Virus record (IMG/VR): IMGVR_UViG_3300017818_000007
Location: 62,001-126,000 of that record
Length of the DNA: 64,000 nt
Strand: one strand, 5' to 3'
Source of the DNA: a virus
Below, piece after piece: positions 34,973 through 43,144 of the stretch. Position 1 is the stretch's first letter; each line of letters starts with the position of its first letter. Below the pieces are notes generated by a model, which did not search any database, was not told the origin of the DNA, and was given only the letters and a program-made list of their open reading frames with translations. Position numbers and translations under genes: made by a program.

Positions 34973-36706
34973 CTATGCGCCTGGAGTGCCGCCTGGTGGT
35001 GGTGGTGTTGCTCCGCCTTCGCCTCCGCCTGCTGGAGTAGTATCTCCGCCTTCTTCTGCTGGTGGTGGTGCTTCTGCATCTGGTGATGCATCACCAAGAT
35101 TATCTATATCACTAGCAATTCCGCCTGCTGTGACTCCTGCACCTCTCATTTCCATACTTGCACTTTCATTGTTTGGAATTTGATCACCGTTTTCTTCTTT
35201 CCATAGTGATTCATTCTCTGCCATTTCTTCAGGTGTTAGTCCTAAGAAACGTTTAAGTGCAAAACGTTTACTCATATATGGAATTTCTTGTAATGAAGCA
35301 AATGTGTTAACCCTTGCATTATCCATTTCACTTTGTCTGTATGAAGCAAAGTTCATTGGAGGTTGGAATACTAGATCAAATAAATCGTTATCAATGTTTA
35401 CACCTTTAGCATTTAGATACATTTTAAACTCTTTATCAAAGATAAATGCCATTAAGTTTTGTAAACGTTCGCAATATTTGTTAAATCTTAACTCTTGAAT
35501 GTATGCTGTGCCAACTCTACCGTCATTATATTGTGAAGCACTGTCATCTGCACCTGTTGGTAGATAAGAACTTGGAATACGTAAACCACGGAATAGTTTA
35601 TTAGTAAAGAATTTCAAGTCATCAATTTCACCTAGGTTAGTACCACCGGGCAATGTTTCAACCTTAGAACCTCTACCTTCAGCCGTTTGTGGAAAGAAGT
35701 AGTCCTCATTGATAGACAGCGGATTGAAACTAGCATCAATTACATTGGTGCCGCCACCTGAAGTACTTGGAATACGTCTTTGGTTAATTTCATTTTTAAC
35801 TCTTTCAACAAATCCCATAGCAAGGTGTGTTGGCATATTACCTACGTCAATATAGAACACACGTCTTTCAGGTGCTCTTTGTACACGATAGATAATAATC
35901 GCATCTTCTAATAACTCTTTTTGTTTGTAAACTTTAAAAACTGATTCTAATAGTGAATTACCAAATGGAAAGTTTCTATCTAGTCCTTCACTTAAACTGA
36001 TATGTACAAAATGTGCCGCATCAATGGCAAACTGGTTTAGGTTATTTTCAAAACGTGTGCCTGAGTTAGTATTAGCACCACCTACATAACCTCTACCAAG
36101 TGAACCGCCAGCAGTAGTATACTCAACTTGTGAATTAGTTGACTTAGCATCAATTTGTGTCACTGATAAATTTTGAAAATTAGGATTAATATCTCTAACT
36201 ACATATTGCTCAGGCTCTTTGCCTTCACTTTCGTTTACAATAATCTTGTCTAGTTTTGCAGGGTCAACGTGCATCCACTTAAATGTTTCTGGATCACGTA
36301 CAAAAAATGCATCACCGTATTTGAATACATTACGTACAATTTTAAAAATACGTCTTTCAAAATTATTTAGGTCTGCCCACTGTTGTAGATAACCTTTTAG
36401 TACTTTAGTTTCTGTACTAGTACCTTGTTTTTTGTAGTTAATTTTAAAAGGCGTGTTGTTTTCTGGATTTTTCTGTGAACAAAATTCAGCAAGAATATCC
36501 AGTGCCGCATTTACTTCACTGTCCATGTCCATTGTTTCGTACTGACCATAGCGTTCAATACGATTTGGATGACCTGTATAAACATCAGGAAGAAATGATG
36601 AATAGTTGGTACGTGCAGGACCGGCTCCGCCTGATCCTGGAATAGGACTAGTTTGTCCTGAAGTGTCTTTAGGTGTATAATCTGTGAAGTATCTTTTCCA
36701 ACTCAT
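34973..36706 (-). CDS. gp20: Portal vertex protein
   Basis: This is a 577-aa homologue of T4 gp20 (524 aa), the dodecameric portal through which DNA is packaged. Typical segments are MDMDSEVNAALDILAEFCSQ near residue 60, GLDRNFPFGNSLLESVFKVY, RAPERRVFYIDVGNMP, and SSYLPTGADDSASQYNDGRV near 385. The last 45 residues form an unusual Pro/Gly/Ala tail (PPPAEEGGDTTPAGGGEGG) likely to be disordered. Its start overlaps the stop of the tape-measure-like gene as TAATG, coupling their translation. Confidence 0.96.
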   Translation of the reverse strand: MSWKRYFTDYTPKDTSGQTSPIPGSGGAGPARTNYSSFLPDVYTGHPNRIERYGQYETMDMDSEVNAALDILAEFCSQKNPENNTPFKINYKKQGTSTETKVLKGYLQQWADLNNFERRIFKIVRNVFKYGDAFFVRDPETFKWMHVDPAKLDKIIVNESEGKEPEQYVVRDINPNFQNLSVTQIDAKSTNSQVEYTTAGGSLGRGYVGGANTNSGTRFENNLNQFAIDAAHFVHISLSEGLDRNFPFGNSLLESVFKVYKQKELLEDAIIIYRVQRAPERRVFYIDVGNMPTHLAMGFVERVKNEINQRRIPSTSGGGTNVIDASFNPLSINEDYFFPQTAEGRGSKVETLPGGTNLGEIDDLKFFTNKLFRGLRIPSSYLPTGADDSASQYNDGRVGTAYIQELRFNKYCERLQNLMAFIFDKEFKMYLNAKGVNIDNDLFDLVFQPPMNFASYRQSEMDNARVNTFASLQEIPYMSKRFALKRFLGLTPEEMAENESLWKEENGDQIPNNESASMEMRGAGVTAGGIASDIDNLGDASPDAEAPPPAEEGGDTTPAGGGEGGATPPPPGGTPGA

Positions 36707-39012
36707 TACATATTTCTCAATTCTGCTAACATTTGTTTATTAATTCTTATCAATTCGTCCATTTTGCCGCCTGACATTGTATTTACCGATGTGCCAGAAC
36801 TCACAGTATTATTTGATTTTACACTCTCTTTCTCCATCCTGTCAAGATCTGCATCAGTCAAATTGGTCATAGATTTTACCAAACCGCGGCTTTGGTCTTT
36901 AATAGCACCTTCATTTTCTTTTGCATAAGTGTCATATTTCTTGCCCATTTCCTGTGCAGACGATATCATTCCAGAAACATTCATTTTTCCATCAGCAGTA
37001 AACATATTTTGTTTAAGATTTCCTAAATCACCTTGCATCATATTAAGCATTCCACCTAATGGTGAATCTTTAGGAATAACTGCTTCTTCGTTATGAAGCA
37101 CTGAAAGTTGACCTTTACCAAAGTTTTGGAATAAACTGCCAAAACCTCCAGTACCGCCAGCAAACGTTTTAATTTTTCCACTAGCAATACCTTGTTGTAC
37201 CATGTCAGCCATTTCTTTGCCACCGCCATATCCTACTGCTGGATTTAGTGCCGTATTTCTAAGTGCTTCTAATGTTAAACGTTGAGCCTCTTGTTGAGAT
37301 CCTGTTTGAGCAAGAAACATTTGAAATACATCTTGTACTGCTTTGTTTTGACTTATATCAGCCGTACCGCCATTTTGCAATCCTATTGCAAGTTCTTTTT
37401 GTATATTTGCTAGTGCTTTTTTATCAAATGCCGCCGCAACACCTTCTTTACCGAACAATCTTGAAAATGCGTCTCTAATATCTTCTAAAATGTTTGCAAT
37501 ATTTTTAAGAATACCATCATCCATTGTGTTTTCAATGGCTTCTTTTGTTGCCGTGGTTTCGTCTGTTTTGCCTGACGCTGTGTCTCCTGCTGATGTTGAA
37601 CCTTGTGCTTGTAATAGTGCTTTCATTGCATCATTAAAGTTTTCTAAATTAGAGTTAATTTCTTTAATGATAAAACTCATATAAGTTGTATCGCCTAATT
37701 GTTCTACTAGTTCTTCTGCAATTAACAAACGTGTATCACGAATGTTTTTATTCATTTTGGCCATTTCATTTAGATTGTTGTTTTGGTCATCAACATTCCT
37801 GCCTAAAATCTCATTAATTTCTTCTTGTGACTTTGTTCCCTTTAGCATAGCACCGTATATGCTTTGTAGTGGTAGATCTGCTCCTTGGAACGATGCCGCT
37901 AACATAGTTTTCATCATTCCTGGTTGGCCATATGTTTCTTGCAATCCTCTACTACGTGCCGCTACATCGCCAAACAATGTACTTGTAAATTGATCCATAT
38001 TCTCAGCACTGTTGTTTGCATATTGTCTATGCATTCGTAAATCACCATCTAGGCCTTGCACCATGGCACCAAGTTGTTGAGCACCTTTGGTCATAGGTTC
38101 AAATCCTGCAATTACGGCCATTGCTTTTTCACGCCCTTCGTCGCCATACATTTGTCCATATGCCGCTACAATAGCATCATATTTGGCTCTAGTAGCAGGG
38201 TCTTGAATTGTTTGTAGAAATGCGTTGTACACATTATTTGCTCTAGCCTTTTTGATTTGATCTTCTGCTTCATCAACTTGATCACCTGTTAGTTCTGCTA
38301 GGCGTTTCAAATACACACTGTATGATTTTGCTCCTTTGGTTAGATCAACATTCTCTTTGCCATACAAACGCATTGCATAACTGTTTTGATTTAAAAACGA
38401 GAAAAACTTTTCACTAGATTCTTCAAAACTATATCCATACTTCATTAATGATTCTGCGTTTGCTTCAAAGGCTCGTTTACTTTCTTCTACTGCAAAGTCT
38501 AATCCACCTTTGCCTAATCTAGCAATATCTCCACTTGCTGATTGAATATTTGTAGTAAACTTTTCAAGATCAATACCTAATGCGGCCGCATCACGACTGA
38601 GCATATTAAATCTTTTTCCAGCATAAACACCAGCGCCTGTCATACTCTGGAACGATTTCATGTTGTCGTCAAGCACACTAATAATAGAACTTGCCGCAAC
38701 ACCTAGACCCTTCATGATTGGAATAACACTGCTAAAATCTTTTACTACTTGTGTGGCTTTACGTTGTTCTTTAGAAAAGTCAACAACTGATTCAACCATA
38801 CTACCAAATTTGTTAGTAAGTTTGTCTGCAACATTAATTCCTTTAACAATACTACCAACCCAACCATCAAAGGACTTTTTGCTACTGATTACTGTTGCAT
38901 CACCTGCAGAAACCTGTACTCCTAGTGCCCTTGCAAGGCTTTCTATAGAAGCATTGGAAGCAGGGCCTTTTCCGCCACCCAAACTTTTAAGATATTCAAT
39001 TAATTCATCCAT
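36706..39012 (-). CDS. Tape-measure-like tail protein
   Basis: This is a 768-aa, largely helical protein with hydrophobic Ala/Gly-rich segments (IPIMKGLGVAASSIISVLDD) and a C-terminal FGKGQLSVLHNEEAVIPKDS motif, which matches the Gly...EAVIP motif near the end of many tail tape-measure proteins. Long helical stretches and a Gln/Asn/Met-rich composition fit. It lies head to head with the gp26/gp51 chaperone-like gene, and a tape measure next to a frameshifting chaperone is the classic tail-phage arrangement. It could instead be another structural protein of this cluster. It starts at ATG 39012-39010 with only a weak ribosome binding site; the late core is at 39084-39089. Confidence 0.65.
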   Translation of the reverse strand: MDELIEYLKSLGGGKGPASNASIESLARALGVQVSAGDATVISSKKSFDGWVGSIVKGINVADKLTNKFGSMVESVVDFSKEQRKATQVVKDFSSVIPIMKGLGVAASSIISVLDDNMKSFQSMTGAGVYAGKRFNMLSRDAAALGIDLEKFTTNIQSASGDIARLGKGGLDFAVEESKRAFEANAESLMKYGYSFEESSEKFFSFLNQNSYAMRLYGKENVDLTKGAKSYSVYLKRLAELTGDQVDEAEDQIKKARANNVYNAFLQTIQDPATRAKYDAIVAAYGQMYGDEGREKAMAVIAGFEPMTKGAQQLGAMVQGLDGDLRMHRQYANNSAENMDQFTSTLFGDVAARSRGLQETYGQPGMMKTMLAASFQGADLPLQSIYGAMLKGTKSQEEINEILGRNVDDQNNNLNEMAKMNKNIRDTRLLIAEELVEQLGDTTYMSFIIKEINSNLENFNDAMKALLQAQGSTSAGDTASGKTDETTATKEAIENTMDDGILKNIANILEDIRDAFSRLFGKEGVAAAFDKKALANIQKELAIGLQNGGTADISQNKAVQDVFQMFLAQTGSQQEAQRLTLEALRNTALNPAVGYGGGKEMADMVQQGIASGKIKTFAGGTGGFGSLFQNFGKGQLSVLHNEEAVIPKDSPLGGMLNMMQGDLGNLKQNMFTADGKMNVSGMISSAQEMGKKYDTYAKENEGAIKDQSRGLVKSMTNLTDADLDRMEKESVKSNNTVSSGTSVNTMSGGKMDELIRINKQMLAELRNM

Positions 39013-39048
39013 TCTGTTCTCAAATCTAAATTCTGAATAAACTGCGTA

Positions 39049-39056
39049 TATAAATA
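39049..39056 (+). promoter_or_regulatory. Late promoter TATAAATA (exact T4 consensus)
   Basis: The full T4 octamer on the plus strand. The predicted +1 is 39062 (A), with a 44-nt leader containing GGAG before the GTG start of the gp26-like gene. Confidence 0.75.
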
Positions 39057-39083
39057 AACATACTACATATTATTGTATACTTT

Positions 39084-39089
39084 TATTTA
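39084..39089 (-). promoter_or_regulatory. Late promoter core TAAATA (CATAAATA)
   Basis: Minus-strand core for the tape-measure-like gene, predicted +1 at 39078 (A). It faces the plus-strand promoter at 39049-39056, so the two transcripts would overlap by about 17 nt at their 5' ends. Confidence 0.6.
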
Positions 39090-39105
39090 TGGAGATTAAA
39101 AACCA

Positions 39106-39960
39106 GTGTCAGAACTTTTAAAATCGTACAGTAGACAACCAAAGATCTACCTTAGATTGCCCAGCGGTGGTCAGTTCTATGCTAATAATCCTACTGAAAA
39201 AACAGGTACAGGCGAATTGCCAGTGCTTAGTATGACAGCAAAGGATGAATTAATTCTACGCACACCAGATGCACTTATGAACGGTGAAAGCGTACACGCC
39301 TGCATTAAAAATTGTATACCACTAATTGATGATCCATGGGAAATTCCATTAATTGATCTAGATGCAATCCTAATTGCGATTAGAATCGCAACCTATGGTG
39401 AAAAAATGAAAATGACTGTTCCAGTGCCAAGAGTGGAAAACGAAGATCTAGAAATTGAAGTTGACCTAGTAAGTATGTTGGACAGTTTTAATGGCAAAGT
39501 ATGGGAACCTATTGTAAAATACGGTGAACTAACACTACACACAGCACCATTAAAGTTTCAAGATCAAAACATTTACGAACAGCAAAACTACGAAACACAG
39601 AAGTTTATTTCTCTAATGCGTGATAATGATAGACCTTTAGCAGAACGTAAAGGCCAAATGACACAGTTATTTGAAAGCATTAGTGATATGAACGTTGATA
39701 TTATTGCAAAACAAATCAAAGCAATCGAAACACCAGACGGTGAGTTTGAATACAATGCTGTTGCTATTAAAGAGTTTTTAAATTCTCTAGCAGTAAAAGA
39801 GTTTGATATTATTAGAGATCAAATGCAACAAAGAAGAGAGTTATTTGATCTTCCACCACAAAAAGTAGTAGTTCCACAAAACCTAATCGAGGAAGGAGCG
39901 CCAAAAGACTTTGAAGTCCCAATGGTGTTCAATCAAGCAAGTTTTTTCGCATTGAAGTAA
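39106..39960 (+). CDS. gp26: gp26-like baseplate hub / tail assembly chaperone, zero frame
   Basis: This 284-aa protein starts at GTG (39106); GGAG at 39091-39094 lies 11 bases upstream. It begins MSELLKSYSRQPKIYLRLPS, then GELPVLSMTAKDELILRTPD and ESVHACIKNC, matching the gp26 baseplate-hub proteins of marine T4-like phages, with a helical C-terminal half. Near the end, codons TTT TTC preceded by T form T-TTT-TTC at 39942-39948. A -1 shift there enters the gp51-like frame, so this gene makes both a short 284-aa form and an extended form of about 358 aa, like G and GT tail chaperones. It faces the tape-measure-like gene. Confidence 0.8.
   Translation: MSELLKSYSRQPKIYLRLPSGGQFYANNPTEKTGTGELPVLSMTAKDELILRTPDALMNGESVHACIKNCIPLIDDPWEIPLIDLDAILIAIRIATYGEKMKMTVPVPRVENEDLEIEVDLVSMLDSFNGKVWEPIVKYGELTLHTAPLKFQDQNIYEQQNYETQKFISLMRDNDRPLAERKGQMTQLFESISDMNVDIIAKQIKAIETPDGEFEYNAVAIKEFLNSLAVKEFDIIRDQMQQRRELFDLPPQKVVVPQNLIEEGAPKDFEVPMVFNQASFFALK
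39942..39948 (+). other. Slippery heptamer for programmed -1 frameshift
   Basis: T-TTT-TTC is in the correct zero-frame phase (39943 is a codon start relative to GTG 39106) and fits the X-XXY-YYZ rule. The zero-frame stop follows at 39958-39960. The -1 frame is closed upstream by TGA at 39912-39914 and has no ATG, GTG or TTG until 40059. Confidence 0.75.
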
Positions 39961-40181
39961 AACAATGTCAATCGCCTGACCAAATTACCCAATTAATCAA
40001 ACGTTATGATGATGAGTACAGCACACTAGAAAAAGATCTAGTCGATGTATGTTGGTATATGCGTGGAAGCGTTTCCATTACAGAAGCATACAATCTTACT
40101 CCTGTACAAAGAAAATTCATATTCGAATTAATCAAGAATAACGCAGAAATGTCTAAGAAAACTGGTAATCCTATATACTAG
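39948..40181 (+). CDS. gp51: gp51-like extension read in the -1 frame
   Basis: Seventy-seven codons follow the slip site and end at TAG 40179-40181. The sequence contains LEKDLVDVCWYMRGSVSITE and ends AEMSKKTGNPIY. This resembles gp51 baseplate-hub assembly proteins of marine T4-like phages, which I recall with a WYMRGS-like motif and a final KKTxxPxx. In T4, gene 51 lies directly after gene 26 as a separate gene. Here no usable start codon precedes the conserved part (the first in-frame ATG is inside it at 40059), so translation probably requires the -1 shift. A rare ATT start at 39951 cannot be fully excluded. Confidence 0.75.
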   Translation, partial: RIEVKQCQSPDQITQLIKRYDDEYSTLEKDLVDVCWYMRGSVSITEAYNLTPVQRKFIFELIKNNAEMSKKTGNPIY

Positions 40182-40686
40182 TAGATGAACTGCGTTCATC
40201 TGTGTTATCGCTATCGCTCAAACACATTTATTTCTTTTATATATGAAAGATAATTGCGAAGCAATTTAGCATCATGTAGATTGTTTCAGTCAGACGGAAC
40301 CTGTTTACGGTTCCATCTAATCTTGAACATCATGTGAGTTCGTCACAGCCAAGACTTGGAAGTAGGTTGTTTTGTTTATACACCTGTTTGTAGGGCTCTG
40401 ACCTTTCCCCTACCTACGTCGACATCACGTAAAAATCTGCTTTAACCGCTTTGCTATCGCAAACCGCTTCGCGGATTCTCCGCTACCTCCCGCTTCGTTC
40501 CGGTGCGTGGAGTTTTTTCAAACACAGTGTTTTCGACTGACAGCATTCAATCTACATCAACCAGTGAGCCCAATTCTTTTGCTGGCTTCCTCCCATGGGG
40601 GGTCGATCAATGTGTACGAGTGTCCTTTTCAAGGGTACCTTTTACTCAGCGGTATTTGCAAACTGGCCCGCCAACCTTATGTGCTG
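40182..40686. other. Hairpin-rich noncoding region between convergent genes
   Basis: About 505 bases without a credible gene, more G+C-rich than its surroundings. Visible inverted repeats are AGATGAAC/GTTCATCT (40183-40201), AATTGC/GCAATT (40252-40266), GGAACC/GGTTCC (40296-40314), TTTGC/GCAAA (40450-40463), CCG/CGG around CTTCG (40464-40474) and the palindrome CCCATGGG (40592-40599). The string GCTATCGC recurs near 40210 and 40453. I see no tRNA. It may be a structured RNA, a set of terminators, or a site for DNA processing. Confidence 0.5.
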
Positions 40687-41118
40687 TTATATTGCCTTTA
40701 AATTTTCTAGTGCTTCTTTTAGAATTTTTGAACCGCCAACTCTTACATTAATAATTCCGTTATAATACTCATCTGTTTCTAATACACGACGGTCAAACTG
40801 TTCTTTAGCCTCAAGATAACTCATCAAGCCTCTGCTATTACAAATATAAAGTATTTCTCTTGTGAAGTTTTCAGGTCCTAGTTTTTCTACATCAGCCTTA
40901 AGATGGTCATTTGAGCCCCAATATTCTCGCCAATCAGATTCCTTTGTGCCTCTGCGTTTATTCTTTTTGCCCTTAAGAGGTGGCTTTGTTGTTTTAAATT
41001 TTGCTAGTTTTTTGCCTACGTATTTGCGGTTGTTGGTGGTGTTTGTTATCAGATAGACAAAGCCTTCGCAATCTTGCGGAAGTTCTTTAACTATTTTGCC
41101 CTGATAAGTCCACTCCAT
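40687..41118 (-). CDS. GIY-YIG-like nuclease
   Basis: This is a 143-aa protein with GFVYLITNTTNNRKYVGKKL near residues 19-38, a GIY-YIG-type opening in which the first motif is degenerate (FVYLI) and the second is YVG. A basic loop KKNKRRGTKESDWREYWGSN follows, then FTREILYICN and EAKEQFDRRVL with the expected glutamate (YLEAKEQF). Related proteins are widespread in marine T4-like phages. It probably cuts or processes DNA. Whether it is a homing endonuclease, a repair or host-DNA nuclease is open; no intron is visible nearby. The core at 41140-41145 overlaps the stop of the upstream gene. Confidence 0.72.
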   Translation of the reverse strand: MEWTYQGKIVKELPQDCEGFVYLITNTTNNRKYVGKKLAKFKTTKPPLKGKKNKRRGTKESDWREYWGSNDHLKADVEKLGPENFTREILYICNSRGLMSYLEAKEQFDRRVLETDEYYNGIINVRVGGSKILKEALENLKAI

Positions 41119-41139
41119 GTAGATACTTACCTGCGCCTG

Positions 41140-41145
41140 TATTTA
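41140..41145 (-). promoter_or_regulatory. Late promoter core TAAATA overlapping a stop codon
   Basis: The TAA stop of the 75-aa gene (41143-41145) forms the first half of TAAATA. The predicted +1 is 41134 (G), with a short leader of 16 nt containing AGGTAAG before the GIY-YIG gene. Confidence 0.5.
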
Positions 41146-41370
41146 CCTGGTCTCGGATTTGACTGCCTTGTTATGCTGTTTTTCTTCTTTGAGTTCTTTT
41201 CGCCTGTCTTGTACTTCTGCTCGCCTTTGTGTGCATAGCCTTCTAATGTCGCTTAGTATAGAACGAACCTTGCGTCCGTTTTCATCAAAGCCTTTTGCTT
41301 CAAAACGCTCGTTCATATTGTAGTAGTCCATGACTGCTTGTACCAATAGTTCGTGCGTTGTTTTAGCCAT
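41143..41370 (-). CDS. Small basic helical protein
   Basis: This is a 75-aa protein: MAKTTHELLVQAVMDYYNMN, then a Lys/Arg/Glu-rich helix (SILSDIRRLCTQRRAEVQDR). It overlaps the end of gp46 by eight bases, so it is translated from the same message. I recognise no family. Its place in the recombination block suggests a small nucleic-acid binding or regulatory protein, but no motif proves this. Confidence 0.55.
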   Translation of the reverse strand: MAKTTHELLVQAVMDYYNMNERFEAKGFDENGRKVRSILSDIRRLCTQRRAEVQDRRKELKEEKQHNKAVKSETR

Positions 41371-43144
41371 TTACAACCTCTGTGTCTGTTTCATAACTTG
41401 TGAAGCCGTTTTCTTTTATAACTTTTAATATAGTGTTAACACGAGAACTTAGTTCGTCTTTATGTGAAATCAAATAGATGTTTTTATGACGTTCACGTGC
41501 CATTTTCTTAAGAATACCAATTGAACTTTCAACACCAGCACTGTCCATACCACTATCAATAAGTTCGTCAATAAACAGCAAATTAATGCTTTGATATAGG
41601 CTTTCCCAAACATCACGGAACGCCCAACTCATTGATAAGATGAGTCTATTTCGTTCACCTCTACTGAGGTTATCAAAGTCTAAGTCACGTCCTAGTTCTG
41701 TAATTTCTACCGTTAAATCGTTTAAAAACTTAACTTGATGTGGTAAACCAGTCTTATCAAGATAGTATTTTAATCGTTGATTTAACACAGTAAGGTTTTG
41801 ATCAATAATACGTTTACGTATAAATGAATCTTTACTTGTAAGCAACTTGTACAAGAAATCCATATGTGCTTTCATGTTTTGTAGATCATTCATGTGATCC
41901 CAACTGACTTCTTTTATTGCTGTATTTGTTAGTTCATCCATTTGTTCTGTGTATGGATTAACTTCTGTATCTTTTTCTTTTTTACGTTCTTCTAGTGTTG
42001 TGAGATTGTTTCTATGATTATATGCTTCTTCTGCACTGTCATAAAACGTTTTAGGCTTACTGCTAAGTTCGCCAATATCCGTAATCTTTTTAACAACATC
42101 ATCTAGTTGTAGTTGTACACCATCAAGATACTGTTTGCTTTCTTTTACATCGTTTTCTTTTTCTGCAAGTAAATCTGCATGAGTATCGTCGTGTAAATCT
42201 TGTCCGCAAGTAAAACATTTTTTACTGCCAATATCTTCTAGTTCTTTTTGATATTTTTTAGTTTCACGTTCAGCACGTAAGATACTTGCTTCTAAACTTG
42301 CTTTTTCTTTTTGAAGATTAGTAAGTTCAGTGTTTTTAGTATCCCACTCTGCTAAATCGTTGTGTGCTTGAATTTCAGCCTCAATATCAACTTGAACTAG
42401 TTGCATAATTGCTTTACTCAAACGAGAAATTTCTTCTGCCTGAGAAGCGTCCCAAGCCTTGCTTTTTAATTCAAGGGCATTAATAGATTCTTGTACAGCC
42501 TTGTTAGCACTTTCAATTCCTTTAATACGAGCATCTTCTTCAGTAATACTATCACGGACTTCTTTTTGTTGCTCCTTGAGGTTTTCTGCTTTCTCTGACA
42601 GAATGGTGATACCTAACAACTGTTCAATAATTTCGCGTTGTGCGTTATTACTGAGAGATAGGAAAGGCTCTGTATATGTGTTAAGTGCCACCAAGTGTTT
42701 GAACATACCGTGACTCATGTCCAAAAGACGTTCTATTTCTTGCTGTGTTTTGCGTGAATCGCCTTGCGACTCGTCAATATCATCAGCAGTTGCATCAACA
42801 TCTTCAACGTAAAACTTTAATACATTCTTTTTACGTCCACGTTCAATTCTATATGTTTTACCACCTTTTTCAAACTCAACTGTGACAAGCATATCCTTGC
42901 CGTTAGTTTTGTTAATAAGGTTTTCTTTTCTAATTTTTGTTAATGCTTCGCCATACAATGCATAACTTAACGCATTAATAATTGTTGTTTTACCTGTACC
43001 GTTTCTAGAACCTGCGTCATCGCCGCCTAGGTCCATATTTTCACCTAGCACAAGGGTTAGTAAATTTTTATCAAAATCTACTGCTTGTGTAGCATTACCT
43101 ACACTCATAAAGTTTTTAACTGTAAGTGTTTTAATTTTAAACAT
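41363..43144 (-). CDS. gp46: Recombination endonuclease subunit, Rad50-like ATPase
   Basis: This 593-aa protein is the SMC/Rad50-type partner of gp47. Walker A is GSRNGTGKTT near residue 46, inside a loop with an extended insertion (GENMDLGGDDAG). Two coiled-coil arms flank a zinc hook CFTCG near 310. The ABC signature LSRGERNR is near 493 and Walker B LLFIDELIDSGMD near 525. With gp47 it resects DNA ends for recombination-dependent replication and host DNA degradation. Its ATG overlaps the gp47 stop as TAATG, so the pair is translationally coupled. Confidence 0.96.
   Translation of the reverse strand: MFKIKTLTVKNFMSVGNATQAVDFDKNLLTLVLGENMDLGGDDAGSRNGTGKTTIINALSYALYGEALTKIRKENLINKTNGKDMLVTVEFEKGGKTYRIERGRKKNVLKFYVEDVDATADDIDESQGDSRKTQQEIERLLDMSHGMFKHLVALNTYTEPFLSLSNNAQREIIEQLLGITILSEKAENLKEQQKEVRDSITEEDARIKGIESANKAVQESINALELKSKAWDASQAEEISRLSKAIMQLVQVDIEAEIQAHNDLAEWDTKNTELTNLQKEKASLEASILRAERETKKYQKELEDIGSKKCFTCGQDLHDDTHADLLAEKENDVKESKQYLDGVQLQLDDVVKKITDIGELSSKPKTFYDSAEEAYNHRNNLTTLEERKKEKDTEVNPYTEQMDELTNTAIKEVSWDHMNDLQNMKAHMDFLYKLLTSKDSFIRKRIIDQNLTVLNQRLKYYLDKTGLPHQVKFLNDLTVEITELGRDLDFDNLSRGERNRLILSMSWAFRDVWESLYQSINLLFIDELIDSGMDSAGVESSIGILKKMARERHKNIYLISHKDELSSRVNTILKVIKENGFTSYETDTEVVNG

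Noticed and set aside
40183-40201. AGATGAAC-TGC-GTTCATCT as a terminator of the gp26/gp51 gene
   Set aside because: The stem is good but no T-run follows on either strand, so I list it only as a hairpin.
40182-40686. tRNA gene in the noncoding island
   Set aside because: The GGTTCC segment resembles a T-arm, but no acceptor stem, anticodon arm or TTCGA-type loop can be assembled around it.
40503-40751. Possible small genes of 64-82 aa in the noncoding island
   Set aside because: Cys/Phe/Leu-rich with no ribosome binding site, running into the convergent GIY-YIG gene. Hairpins explain the region better.
40687-41118. GIY-YIG gene as evidence of a group I intron
   Set aside because: It is a free-standing gene; neighbouring genes gp46 and gp47 are uninterrupted and no intron core is seen.
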